Shown: one piece after another, positions 12,587 through 23,797 of the stretch
Position numbering within the stretch: position 1 is the stretch's first letter
How the letters are laid out: every line of letters starts with the position of its first letter
Source: Sipunculus nudus
Lineage: Eukaryota; Annelida; Sipuncula; Golfingiida; Sipunculidae
Assembly: GCA_026874595.1 (NCBI GenBank)
Contig: CM049314.1
Coordinates: 60,555,300 to 60,619,299 of the forward strand
DNA: 64,000 nucleotides
Direction: 5' to 3'
Notes under the pieces: generated by a model
The model's database searches: none
The model's input: only the letters and a program-made list of their open reading frames with translations
What the model was told of the DNA's origin: nothing
Translations under genes and position numbers: made by a program

Positions 12587-14200
12587 CTTTATTATTTATG
12601 AAGTTATGGGGTCAGGGAGGTGCACAGTGGAGGACGGGATTAGGGAGTTTAAAGGGGCCTATTCCGATATCTGGCGTGTAATAAAGAAAGATAATTCCTT
12701 GAACCTGTTTACAAAAAGCGCCAGTCCCATGGTACATATGATGTTCGGTTTGTTCATATTCACCTGTTTCTACCATGTGGGGGAGGGCTCTAAAATGACC
12801 GCCATTCTTAATCCAAATACACTAAATGAGACAAACCAGAGTTTTTCAAATGACACAAGATAGCGTTATCTCACTCTCACACCAAGGAGATCAAATAAGA
12901 TCTTATTGTATTTCCATGCTCACACCGTGCACACGGTGTTACAAACAGCTTTTAGATAAACAAGTTCATACATCCGTCGCAGGGCGTTATAAGATGTATT
13001 CTCGGCAGGAATTACCTACAGTTCAGTAATGTACACGCAGAGTAAGCCATGAGTCACATAAATTCTACTATAAACTCAGGTGAATAGCCAGCTTTAAACT
13101 CCTGACTGGGGGAACAACAACCCCCTGGAGTTATTGAGCATGTTATGGTAAAATACCTTGTTATAGGTAAACATGATACAGACAGAAACATGGGCTGCAT
13201 CGTTAGAAGTTCAAGTGAAAAATAAAGGATAAAGTTTGCCTTATATCACAATCATGGTCAGTTTCATCTATCTTTAAACATTTCGTTTCTGGTCTGTTGG
13301 GCGTTTCAGTCTTGAAGCTATTCTCAACGCCCCGTGGTATATCTAAAACCATTCTAAGGTGCTGGAGTGTTATTTGTTCTACAATTGTGAAATACCTGTG
13401 AACGGTGCCAAAATACAGCACAAATTGTGGTGAAGACCTTGGGCAGGGGTCATCACCATTGTCGAACTGATTTAACATGGCGTATATCAAATGTGTTGTA
13501 AGCAGTCAGACATGTACTAATAATCATTGACTGAGCTATGTGGTCCATGGGTCAATTGTTTACTTTAAGTCAGACAAACATATTCTAGATAAGTTCAGTG
13601 TCTTACTGGTGTACCTGAAATATTAAAAATTAGGTATGGCGGTTATATATGTAGTCAAACATGATTTTAGATTTGTTGGTTTCTGTGTGTTTTTTTTTTT
13701 AAATAATAATGTATGTATCGTAGTGATATATGACACTGAACTTGTGATTGTAATACATAATACTGTGAATTATTCTGCCATCCTTGTCTGTTTTTCCTTG
13801 TATTGTATTGCTACAATAATGTATAAGTTGTGCTGATATGTATCACTGAATAAACTTCTTTGAGTTATACTTTAAATTGTTTCAAGTTTTCTCACTACAA
13901 TGGTATGTTTTAACCAATGATGAATAAGTTTACAATATTTGAAAATACTTTTAATGCGGTAAGCGCTTTCATCTTAGTAAATAATAGCTTCATTAAGTAT
14001 GTATACCCGTAGAATTCCATTTCGGTTTCGAACTAAATGACAGGGCAGTAACACACGATTATCCTGGCGTCAACCAAGCTTAATGTACCGCACCTGCGGG
14101 TCCTGGGTGTGTAATCATCCCCATTGCTGTGTCATAACAACAAGGAATCCCCAAAAGGCGCACTCGCCTTTGAGTGAGAAACAGCTTTCTAGCACTACCT
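12587..14200. other. No gene recognised
   Basis: Several short open frames without recognisable domains or splice-supported continuation. A TGAATAAAC polyadenylation-like word sits near 13846, but no gene can be attached to it. Confidence 0.35.
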
Positions 14201-14204
14201 GCAG

Positions 14205-14320
14205 AGCGCGGACCCTGGGTTTGGACCGAAAGTGTAATATCTCACCGCTCCTCGGCTGAGATTCGAGCCCACGATCTCTCAGATTTAACTCCTGCGGTCT
14301 GTCCCTACACAACAGATGTC
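14205..14320 (-). mobile_element. Possible tRNA-derived SINE fragment
   Basis: On the minus strand a B-box-like word, GGCTCGAATCTC, follows about 40 bases after an A-box-like region, as in the internal promoter of tRNA-derived SINEs. No full cloverleaf can be drawn. Low certainty. Confidence 0.3.
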
Positions 14321-15261
14321 AGTTATCATGAAAGAGGTTATAATTTAAAATAATCTAGTTCATGATATTAATATACCGTATTTGACGTAATGAGCGCCCG
14401 GGCGCTCTCAAAATTGATTTTTTACCAAATAATTTTGTACCCCAAATGACCCCCGGTAAAGTTCCAGTTGCATGTGTCAGGTCTTACGATCCCATGATAT
14501 TGACACTTTTGTTTGACGTCACAGCACATTCGCGGTGATCCAGGGAAACAAAAGAGCCCGAATGATGATTTAATTATTAATTAAGTAATTTATAATCCAA
14601 ACGATATATTTAGTGTATTCGACATCTTAGTACCAACATTTTTTATTGCACAAGCACGGACCGTCGATACTTGAACAGCAAATATGTCTACTCTTAATAT
14701 AAACGAGCCAACATATTTTGATCGAAGCTCGGGCGCCATCTACATCTAATCACAGGATAGAAAATCCCAGAAACGGACACCAAAAACCCAAACAAGCCGT
14801 CCATCCATTTTATTTTTATTATTATTTGAATATCCACTGCACCAACGCACTGTGATATGTGTAACAATCTGTCTCAAGTCGCAAATGGGGGGGGGGGGGG
14901 GGGTGCATGTCCAACTTGTTCCCCACGGAACTGCGTCCATAATAGTATTTATATTATGTATTCGTAATATTATTTATATTAGTAGGAGTAGTACTAGTGG
15001 CAGCACCGGAAGCAGTATTTATATATTAATATTAACTTTTTTTAGGATTTAGATTATTAAGAAAGTTGTAATAATTATGCATGAGGATTAATTTAGGCCT
15101 ATTATTGGAATTATAATAATTATAAAGATAAATTAAGATTTTAAATAACATTACAGGGCTATCTATTGTCTATTTATATATATATATTTATTTCTAATAA
15201 TCGTCTATTTTCAACATTACGAATGTGGCTTCAGATGATTTTTTTAAACGTGAAAAACACA
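14321..15261. other. No gene recognised; poly-G run
   Basis: Contains a GC palindrome, GAGCGCCCGGGCGCTC, near 14392 that may be the end of an unidentified element, 17 G at 14887-14903 and AT-rich filler. Confidence 0.35.
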
Positions 15262-15367
15262 ACCCGCCTGCCGTGCGAGAGCATCCACAGCGCTCTGCCG
15301 TGACCAGGATTCAAACCTGGGTTGTCTCGGCCACAACGAGAAGTAATAACCGCTATACGATCACGGT
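15262..15367 (-). mobile_element. tRNA-His-derived SINE (intact tRNA-like head)
   Basis: Positions 15367 down to 15297 fold as a tRNA. The acceptor ACCGTGA pairs with TCACGGC except for the first pair. The anticodon stem TCTCG/CGAGA is perfect, enclosing TTGTGGC (anticodon GTG, histidine). The T arm CCAGG-TTTGAAT-CCTGG is perfect. The 3' flank on this strand, about 35 bases containing AGCGCTGTGGATGCTCTCGC, recurs with a partial tRNA at 16811-16870, which indicates a SINE family rather than a lone tRNA gene. A functional tRNA-His gene cannot be excluded. Confidence 0.55.
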
Positions 15368-15535
15368 TACGTGAACAGGTGCTGTAAACTGGATCGACCC
15401 TGATATTCAATTATTCATACATAAGCGTACTCTTGGCCTGGGTCACTTTGGATAAGTGGCCTGGGCCCATTTTGTTATCAAGATGTTAACCGTGTGTCAA
15501 GACCGAGCCTCAACATACAGTCTGCTTTGTACATA

Positions 15536-15572
15536 GTGTGTATTCCTGGGAATGGTGTAAATGCCCTTGATA

Positions 15573-15615
<43 letters not shown>

Positions 15616-15805
15616 TAATTTGATCTTGAACTCCCGGAAACGATGCCAAGTATGTCCTAAGGGGGTATTTTCCTGTGCATTCCTGGGAATGGTGTAAATG
15701 TTCTTGGTAGAAAAATTATTATTATTAGTTGTAGTAGTTTTATCCCCTCCGACTTATGAGGGATTAAAATTTCCCTCGTACGGTTACTTGGGGGGGGGGG
15801 GGGGG
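15536..15805. repeat. Direct repeat flanking (AAT)n, and poly-G run
   Basis: ATTCCTGGGAATGGTGTAAATG occurs in near-identical form at about 15541 and again about 138 bp downstream, each followed by an AAT/ATT tract (about 15574-15614 and 15714-15727). A run of 16 G follows at 15790-15805. Confidence 0.7.
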
Positions 15806-16370
15806 TCTCTTCGCGAATGTGTAGAAAGATTTATGAACATTAGGGAATTTTTGTGAAAATTTATGGAATTTTATAGTTATCACAACAGGAACAAGCCGTT
15901 CACTTTGAAAGGTAATCTTGATCAATGAAAAAAAAAAATAGACTTTCTTAAACGCAATCTAATAAGACTGTGATTAAGGACAATTTCTTTGCCTTGGTCC
16001 AGGGCAAGGATTAAACATTGGTATTAGGGGCTTATCTGTTCTACAGCTCTTATGTAAACCGTTAATGAGCCTCGACCTTGGTATAACATAGACAATTTTG
16101 ATCAGGATCCTTGCGAAGTATGGGTTCAGGCTTCTCAATTGCCTATTTTTTACCATTATTTTTTTACTGACTTATTCCAGCTCTTGGGCAGTTCGTGTAG
16201 TTGTTGATAGATGGCGCTGCAATAGCCCGGCTCCTTCGTGAAACATTCCAATTTCTTAATATTTAGGGGAAAATAAGCGCTTTGGAAATGTTTGGTATCG
16301 TTCCACAAAACTCCAGTCCAAACAAACAACGGGCATTTCCAGGGCGTAGCCCAAAACAGTGGCACCTATG

Positions 16371-16467
16371 ACAATAATAATAATAATAATAATAATAACA
16401 ATAACAATACTAATAATAATAACAATAACAATAACAATAATAATAACAATAATAATAATAATAATAA
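16371..16467. repeat. (AAT)n / (AAC)n microsatellite
   Basis: Nearly pure AAT with interspersed AAC triplets. Reading frames translate to poly-Asn or poly-Ile and are not genes. Confidence 0.95.
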
Positions 16468-16810
16468 AGTTTTTGTAATTACACAAAGGTGCAGTAACTC
16501 AGAAAGATTGCAGGGTCTTCATGAACATATATGACGCCGGTTATAAGAGGGGTCCCGGATCCCCCTCCCTTGGCAGTCATTGCATCCTTTTTTAAGGGTC
16601 TGAAACCTTTCTCTGCTGTACATACCGCCCCTTTTCCGGACCTGAGGGATATTTTTTTTTTGATTTTCTCATTAAAAAAAAAAACCTTGGTCCGTCCCTG
16701 AGTGTACAAACTGAAGAACTTTCATCTAAGGATAAGGTTCAAATGCGACTCATATTAAGTATTTAAATGTAAATGCACAGGTTTCAAATATTTCTAATGC
16801 CAAACAATAT

Positions 16811-16877
16811 ACCGCCTGTCGTGCGAGAGCATCCACAGCGTTCTGCCCTGATCAGGATTCGAAACTAGGTTATTTTG
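16811..16877 (-). mobile_element. Truncated tRNA-His-type SINE
   Basis: Matches the 3' part and flank of the SINE at 15262-15367 (GTGCGAGAGCATCCACAGCG shared) but stops in the T arm. Shows that the flank travels with the tRNA-like head. Confidence 0.55.
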
Positions 16878-16918
16878 GTGTAATTAAACAATAAATTTTC
16901 TTTTAGATAGACGTATAT

Positions 16919-16958
<40 letters not shown>

Positions 16959-17060
16959 AGGGTTCGGTTCAAATGCATTTGCATTTGAAAATGTCCCATT
17001 TGCATTTAAATGCAGAGTATGTAACTTTTGATTTGTAAATGCAAATGCAAACGCAATTCA
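16919..17060. repeat. (TA)n tract followed by an octamer (ATTTGCAT) cluster, possible transposon end
   Basis: (TA)n at about 16919-16954 is followed by CAGGGTTCGG, a word resembling hAT-type termini, and then three perfect octamer words: ATTTGCAT at 16977-16984 and 16998-17005, ATGCAAAT at 17039-17046. No matching opposite end was found nearby. Confidence 0.5.
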
Positions 17061-17680
17061 TGAAATGCTCTCTTATATCAATAAAAAAAGGCTTTACGTG
17101 CTAATATACAGTTCTAATATTATACCCATTTCTTTTTTTTCAACGCCATTTTTTAAAAATACTGGTCAGGTATCAAGAATATAAGATACCCAACAATATG
17201 GCTGAACCATGCATACTATAATGAAACATGTACAATTTTACGATTCATATGACGACATCTTTGGTTTAGAGAATCAAGTAAAATGGAACAGGGAGGCTGT
17301 GGGTGGGGTGTGAACAAATTTTAAAAATTCGTTATGTAAATGGGCATATTCCTTATATCTTTGAGGCCATTGACAAAATGTACAAAACGTACAAAATGTT
17401 CAAAGAAAAATATAAATATTTCAGTAAAGTTAATCTAAATTTATAACTTGCAAACGCTAGGGGCGAAACTATACCCTTGCCTTGCCATCGCAACATTAAT
17501 GTTGGGGGGGGGGGGGGGTTGCAATTATTAGAAAACTGTAACAAAATAACGAGCCTCACTGGAGAAGAAGCCTCGCTGTGACGTCATCGGTCACACGTGC
17601 CACAAGTGTAGCATGGAACACTTGTCAGTTGTGGATAGAGAGATTTGGGGCGCACTTTCCTTCCTCAATGTGTGTGTGTA
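17061..17680. other. No gene recognised; poly-G run
   Basis: AT-rich DNA with 15 G at 17504-17518. No coding signal. Confidence 0.4.
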
Positions 17681-18472
17681 TGGAAAGCATGAAAATAACA
17701 GAATTATAATGCTTAACAAGTAAAAGCACTACATAACAAAGGAAATTGTATGATTTTATCTTCTGGAAAGAAATGTCCCCGCTCCTAAGCACATCATCTT
17801 GAATGGGGTATTCCATATTTAACACACCTATTTTTCAATACATGTATAAGGCCAAAAAAAAAAATTAGGTTTGGTTCTCAGACACCTTTTTTCATAGATC
17901 AATGCGGGCGGGCGGTTTTTTATATTTAATATTTTTGTATGTTTCGATAAATATATCAAATGATCAGGGAAAAGCATGAAAATAACAGATTTATAATGCT
18001 AAACAAGTAAAAGCACTACATAACAAAGGAAATTATATGATTTTATCTTCTGGAAAGAAATGTCCCCGCTCCTAAGCACATCATCTTGAATGGGGTATTC
18101 CATATTTAACACACCTATTTTTCAATACATGTATAAGGCCAAAAAAAAATTAGGTTTGGTTCTCAGGCACTTTTTTCATAGATCAATGCGGGCGGGCGGT
18201 TTTTTATATTTGATATTTTTGTATGTTTCGATAAATATATCAAATGATAAGGGAAAAGCATGAAAATAACAGATTTATAATGCTAAACAAGTAAAAGCAC
18301 TACATAACAAAGGAAATTGTATGATTTTATCTTCTGGAAAGAAATGTCCGAGCGGCTGCAGCTCAAAATTGGTAAGTTTCTATTGAAAATAAAAATAAAA
18401 ATTTTTGATGCGGGGGTTTAAAATTGATCCGGGCGGTGCCTGAGAACCATACCTTTTATTTATTTTTTGGCC
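17681..18472. mobile_element. Tandemly amplified Harbinger-like MITE (about 2.6 units)
   Basis: Same family as 1325-1661. Left ends (GGCC, then GGTTTGGTTCTCAG) occur at 17850 and 18137, a 287-bp spacing. A partial unit precedes from about 17681, and only the last unit has the right end (GTGCCTGAGAACCATACC to GGCC at 18469-18472, followed by TTA). The inner part of the first two units differs from the last: CCCCGCTCCTAAGCACATC replaces the GAGCGGCTGCAGCTC segment. Confidence 0.75.
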
Positions 18473-18840
18473 TTACTATTAGATTTGTAGATTTAGATTA
18501 GAAGTCCTATATTAGCAAATATAAAAGTAGAAAAGACATGCAGATAAAAGATCATACACGCACAAAAAAATACGCAAGACGCTTGATCAACATAAATTGT
18601 ATTATCACAAACAACAACGAACAGTGCTTTACAAATGGTCATTTTTTTATCAAACAAAATCACAAGCGGATAATTTCAGGGCACGCTGCTGAAATGCGCG
18701 ATCGGCTTGTTCATTTCGGTTTACCAAGGTCAGTTGTACATTTCATGCCACACCTGCTGCAATGAAATTGACAAGCTATCAATGAAATTGACAACAACGG
18801 GTAAAGCGTGACCACCGGAGGCCTAGAAAAGTGACAGATA
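18473..18840. other. No gene recognised
   Basis: Short open frame at 18538-18765 without recognisable domain; nothing else seen. Confidence 0.3.
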
Positions 18841-19239
18841 ACCCTTCCACACACTAAAGTTTTCAAATGGCAAAGCGGTTTGGCCAAATTGGTTTCAGTC
18901 CTTGTTGTGCGTTCACACGGGCATTTATGAACAACGCACGAAGTTTACATTTTACACGTGGATCAATGTAACAACATGCTGATACAAACATTCGCAATTG
19001 CGCTGTGACAGAGTTGCTGCTTGAAAACAACAGGTCAAAACTGTTTTTGAGCGTTCACACGATATTTTAAGCAAAGTGGATAAAACGATTCGTATTCAAA
19101 ACGATTTGAAACCACCTCCTGAGCTTGATCCAAATGCTCAGGCCAAAAACGGTTTGAAAACGCTTTAGATTGCCGCGTGAACGCTCTAATGCGCATTCAA
19201 ACGGTTTGAAATCGGTTTGCGTTTGCCGTGTGAAGGGGT
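18841..19239. mobile_element. Possible 399-bp MITE with imperfect ACCC-TTC-ACAC ends
   Basis: Left end ACCCTTCCACACAC, right end complementary to ACCCCTTCACACGG. The interior repeats the words CGTTCACACG and CGGTTTGAAA in both orientations. The inverted match is interrupted by one-base gaps and no clear target duplication is present. Confidence 0.4.
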
Positions 19240-19470
19240 AAGAAAAACAAAACAATAGAAGTAGTAGAAATCCACACACCAAAACACATCACCACAAGAC
19301 TTTACACACAATGAAAATATAAAACGGAAACACAAACGTACATTGGCTGATTGAGAACACAAAAATTTATTTTTTTATTATGTCGAGATCTCCAAATAAC
19401 ATCTAGAGATCTCGAGATTATAGAGCAAGACATATTTTATGACCCAGATTTTATTGTTAGGTCGAAAGTT

Positions 19471-19562
19471 GGGGGGGGGGGGGGGAGGGAGTGGAGCAAT
19501 GAAGACATTTTAAAGGTATCTTTTAAAGGTATATCTTTTATGATTTAGATAGGTTGACTGAG

Positions 19563-19618
<56 letters not shown>
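19471..19618. repeat. Poly-G and (TA)n microsatellites
   Basis: Fifteen G at 19471-19485 and a long pure (TA)n at about 19564-19618. Confidence 0.95.
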
Positions 19619-19623
<5 letters not shown>

Positions 19624-19850
19624 CAAACGGTTTGTGTTTTTATTTGTTACGTATATACTCTATGTCAATACCATAAACAGAGTATCGGATATTAAGCATG
19701 TAACCTCTAGCCGAAAATAACTGGCTCGCCGGCATTCAGATTCGTCAGATAAGGCTCACTGCGAACCAGTTGGTATACTGTCTTACGTTGGAGGGGCAAA
19801 AGCAACATCCACAAATGGCATCACGCTGAAGCAACAATCCTAGATATAAA

Positions 19851-20878
19851 ATGAGCACAGCGCAAAAAGGAATTAGACAAGTAGCGCAAGGAAACAAGGA
19901 GCGAGAGGCATCCTCTTATACCTTCGTTAGCTCACAGAATGTTAAAACATCAGCACAAACAGAGGTCTTCTCGCTATTGATATTGATAGCGGGTGGTGTC
20001 ATTCAGATCTCGGGGCACATTGATCTTGTGGTTGGCTGAGAGACCACGCGTGGGAGAGGTAGTGAGAAGTTTGTAGGAAACATTTGAGCATATGACTTCA
20101 TTTGTACCAATTTTTGGCGGGCATGCTTTTGAGAACATCGCTGGCCGTACTTGTCAACCAAATAGTTTCGGCCTAGATCACGGAGCCATCCCCTATACGT
20201 TACAGATACGCGTCTGGTGCGACCATAAGATTATCAAATGTCCAATGCACGTTCATGAAAAAAAAAAAGTTGTTCAGTATACGGTAAGAAATTGTGCCAT
20301 TAGAAGCGTTTTAATATCGTTCCAGAAGCGGACCGGCCTTTCGGGGAATCGCTCGTGCTAGGCACCCAAAATCAGTTATATATTTCAATGACCCTTTGTA
20401 TATGTTTTCCCTTTAAAGATTTTTCATTAGTTGTTTTAATTATTCATGTATTTTGTTTACGTCTGACCTTTCAAATAAAGACACAAGCTAAAAAAATGAT
20501 ATTTACGGACGATCTGTCAACAGGGAAGATAGGTCACATGCATTCGCCATATATACCTCTTTCTTTGTGACAGCGTATCGTTAAGGCTTGAGCATTCCTT
20601 TTTTTTAGGAAGAACGATATCATATATTGTTTTCCGACATCGGAAACAATCACGTTCATAATGTTTCAATACTTTCGTGGAACTATGGTTCCAATTTTTT
20701 AATATCAGAAGTTCTTATAATTCGGTTTTATACGCCTTGCTGGCAGATGGATTACAAAACGGAACACATGAGACGTAATCGCGTCTCGATAGGCGTCGAC
20801 AGCTCCGTATCTGATTTCAAGAAACGAAGAAACGATATAAGGATACAGGATGCAAGGGATCAGGAGCCCTGCTATTGA
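19851..20878 (+). other. Cluster of short unrecognised open frames
   Basis: Open frames at 19851-20039, 20092-20361, 20355-20570 and 20627-20878 follow one another on the plus strand in sequence that is less AT-rich than its surroundings. No domain, splice-supported joining or start context convinces me that they are genes. They may be remnants of a mobile element or chance frames. Confidence 0.2.
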
Positions 20879-21023
20879 TTAGTACTTTTGAAAATGTGAG
20901 TTTTGGGTGTGGTTTAAAATGGGGGTTCTTGGTATAAACTGTGTAGCGGGATTTCATATGGGATTTGGGCGAAGCCTACGTGCGGTTTCAAATAGACGTG
21001 CGATTTGAAATAGAAGACATACG

Positions 21024-21416
21024 GTAAGCTACGACAGTTCCCCCGACCCCTCTGTGTATTTGCACACCTTTAAAGAAACCAGCGAATTGACGTCACGGTA
21101 ATGACATCTGAGTGCTACCTACTAGATCCGTCGGCACGGCGATTTTGCATGCAGCAGGGAGAACTGATGGACTTTATGGGGTTCGGCATATATTATATAG
21201 AGAGATGTATGAATAGCCATTCTATTTGATTGTATTAGAGATGGAACTAGAATAGTCGGTTCACTGCCGATCGAAATCGAATACATGATCTTCCAATTTC
21301 CTATCGGCTGCTTCAGCCACTAAGCTACGACAGGTCCAGAGCCCCTCTGTGTATTTGCACACTTTTATGGGAACCAGCGAAGTGACGTCACGATAGTGAC
21401 GTCAGAGTGCTTTAAA
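21024..21416. repeat. 302-bp-spaced direct repeat carrying TGACGTCA sites
   Basis: A roughly 90-bp segment beginning AAGCTACGACAG and ending GAGTGCT occurs at about 21023 and 21325. The first copy has one TGACGTCA (21088-21095), the second two (21383-21390 and 21397-21404). On the minus strand, bases about 21250-21330 resemble a degenerate tRNA-type promoter ('ccactaagctac' and 'gatcgaaatcgaat'), so the unit may be SINE-derived. Confidence 0.55.
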
Positions 21417-21850
21417 GGATGTATCGTAAACCGGCAAACAGCACCCTTAGATGGATTCAGCACCCTTAATTACACACTAAATACATACAGTGATATTAAC
21501 TTTACATGTACAGATACCATTACTTTAAAGGAATTGTTACAAATATTCATGCAAGTACTAAATGTCCAGCACACCAATCATTGCGACTTGTGTGAATATC
21601 TTGTTTTTTTGGTTATTATAAATATATCAATAATGTACGTATGTAAACATCTTAACTGTGTCAGGTGTTAATAAACTAAATTTTCTTTGTTTCAACGGAT
21701 TAGTTATGAACATAATCATCTATATGTGTGTACTGTATCATTTCCGTTTCAGAGGGTTACTGAACAATATGGTGTTTTAGCTAAAACAACCAAATCAAGA
21801 TAGAAGGTAATATAAGCATCAATAAGAAAGAAACCACAAAGATGTTGTTT

Positions 21851-23735
21851 TTAAACATATTTAAATAAGAGCACCTTACCCTGACATGAGACCCAAAGGT
21901 ATGGATAGTTAAAAGCTACATCCTTTGGTTTATAAATACCATCCTCCGGTGTCAGCAAGTGCCGGATAAAGTCTCCTTCAAACGTTACTTCCGTCACTCT
22001 GTCTTGTTTATTGTCGGTGATCAGAATGTGATTATTTGGTAGCATTGCTGACCCACACGCATGTTCCAATTTAACACCGGGTTTTCTTGGTGTCTTGCCT
22101 ATTGTTCTGACCAACTCTCCATCTGGTTTGTATACATGCAACTTTTGTAAGGCAGACACGAGGTACACTTTCCCAACAACAGGATGCACACAAACATTGA
22201 TCCGATATCCTGTATCCGTTTTTATTTTCTTCTGAAATACTTCTTTGTGAGAATATTGATGAAACGTTCCAGAGCCGTCAGTGATGATGTAAGAGTTGGC
22301 ATCAACAGATAAATCCCATGCGTTGCCTATCTCCTGACTGAACCTGGTGACTTCCATTACTGACCCCTTGAAACTCGTTATTGTGGGTGGATCCCGTGAA
22401 AGTATGAATATGTCCCCTTGGAATGTAGCAACCCCTGAAACAGATTTTCCGTTGTGTGTAGGATACTCCGCCATAATATATCCCTTGTCATTAAGTTGTA
22501 TTGCGCATTTTTCGCCACCTAATCCTAGGACAGCTGACCCGTCAGCATTGGCTGCTATGAAATAAAGAGACTGAATAGGTTTTTCTGCGCCTGTCAATTT
22601 ATGTAGCTCTAGTATTTTTCTAGGTTTCTTTTCAAATATATGTGCTGCGCCAACATCGGCTTTGTCAGTGTTTCCTTTAATCCCGGGTACAGCCTTGAGT
22701 TCATCACAAATGATCCCACCAAGCGTACATAAGAACTCATAACGACGCGACTCGTCATTGCCGGTTGTTTTACATTTGTCATCCTCGAGTTTAGGTGCGT
22801 GCCCTGAGAGGAACTGTCTTGGTTGTTCGCAGAGTATGCAGAGAATTAAACATTTCATATGTTTTGCCTATAAGTTGGTCAAGAATTTCTGCTTTCCCTT
22901 TTTCCAACACCAAATTAACCTCATTTAAACAATTGGACGCTTGAGAACACGCCTCGTTCTGAATCCCCAATGCTTTTGTGACCAATCGATGGAATTCCTC
23001 TTCTCGTTTGTCCAGGCATGTAGTGATAGCTTCCATCATTTTCTTTCTGTAGTTTTCCAATTTTACCTCTGTCTCTTTCCTTCGTTCTTTTAGAATCTTC
23101 ATGGACTCATCCATCGTTTCATTCATCAGTTTATCAACACTCTCGATCTCACGTTCTATCACACGTTTCCCCTCTGCTATGACGCCGATAACTTTCTCCT
23201 TCAGTTCTGTAATATCACACGTATCGTGGTCATCATGGAACCCAGATAACATACATTCATAACATAAACTTGTGCGACAGGTCAAGCATGCGTGTGATGG
23301 ATCTCTGATGTGTATCTTACATACTTTTTCAACAACGACATGCGTAGAAAAAGTTGGCTTTTTCGTATGGCCCTCTGCACAGATATGACATAAGCGGAAT
23401 TCACAGTTTGTACACCACGCGACCGCCTCCTTTCTCTCACCTCTCAGAATGCACAAGGCACAAGTGTAATGTTCTTTCAGAGCAACAAGAGCCGCTGATG
23501 CTCCAGCTACTATTGAATCAACCTTTAGATTCGAGACGCCATCTTGTGAAAGCTGTGTCATTTGAAAGCAAACAGGACATTGCAGTTGGTTTTCTATTTG
23601 CAAAATGGTTGTTTTAAGTAAACAGTTCTGACAGAATCCATGCTTGCATGCCAGCAAGCGAGGACTTTTGTCGGCCCTGTTCAATCCACAAATCAAGCAA
23701 TCTACCAACAAATTTATGGGCTTTGAAGCGGCCAT
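21851..23735 (-). CDS. TRIM-like RING/B-box/coiled-coil/beta-propeller gene A (one frame break)
   Basis: Probable E3 ubiquitin ligase of the TRIM2/3/56/71-like group. The N-terminal 314 codons (23735-22791) hold a C3HC4 RING (C13, C16, C30, H32, C35, C38, C53, C56), a first B-box (C92, C95, C108, C111, C116, C119, H123), a second B-box (C139, H142, C150, C153, C158, C161, H167, H170) and a coiled coil from about 175 to 300. The C-terminal frame (open from 22858 to a stop at 21851) encodes about 320 residues with repeated blade-like motifs such as NNHILITD and YLWVSC, a six-bladed propeller like NHL domains. The start is preceded by an acceptor (TTTCAG at 23741-23742 on the minus strand), so there is a 5' UTR intron and one coding exon. 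The two halves are in different frames. Compared with paralogue B the linker has 28 rather than 24 bases. Substrate and pathway are unknown; an innate-immunity role is inferred from family expansions in molluscs. Confidence 0.8.
22791..22835 (-). other. Frame break in TRIM-like gene A
   Basis: Upstream frame reads through LRTTKTVPLRA and stops at 22791. Downstream frame resumes with PKLEDDKC, matching PELEDDKC of gene B. The net change is equivalent to one extra base (4 bases longer than B between the conserved Lys codon and LEDD). No GT-AG intron of plausible size fits. Confidence 0.75.
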
Positions 23736-23797
23736 TTTACCTGAAAGGAAAATGAAACAGACCGTGAAAAAAACTTAAGAATCATGCACAACAGCTT

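Noticed and set aside
12486-12863. 125-codon plus-strand frame
   Set aside because: Its first part is the right half of a MITE (12312-12586); the remainder has no recognisable domain or splice support.
14376-14740. Possible MITE starting at the GAGCGCCCGGGCGCTC palindrome
   Set aside because: No convincing inverted partner end or target duplication could be found.
15297-15367. Functional tRNA-His gene
   Set aside because: The cloverleaf is good, but the first acceptor pair is mismatched and the 3' flank is repeated with a truncated head at 16811-16877, which favours a SINE. Kept as a SINE with this caveat.
16256-16534. Poly-Asn and poly-Ile frames
   Set aside because: Translations of the AAT/AAC microsatellite.
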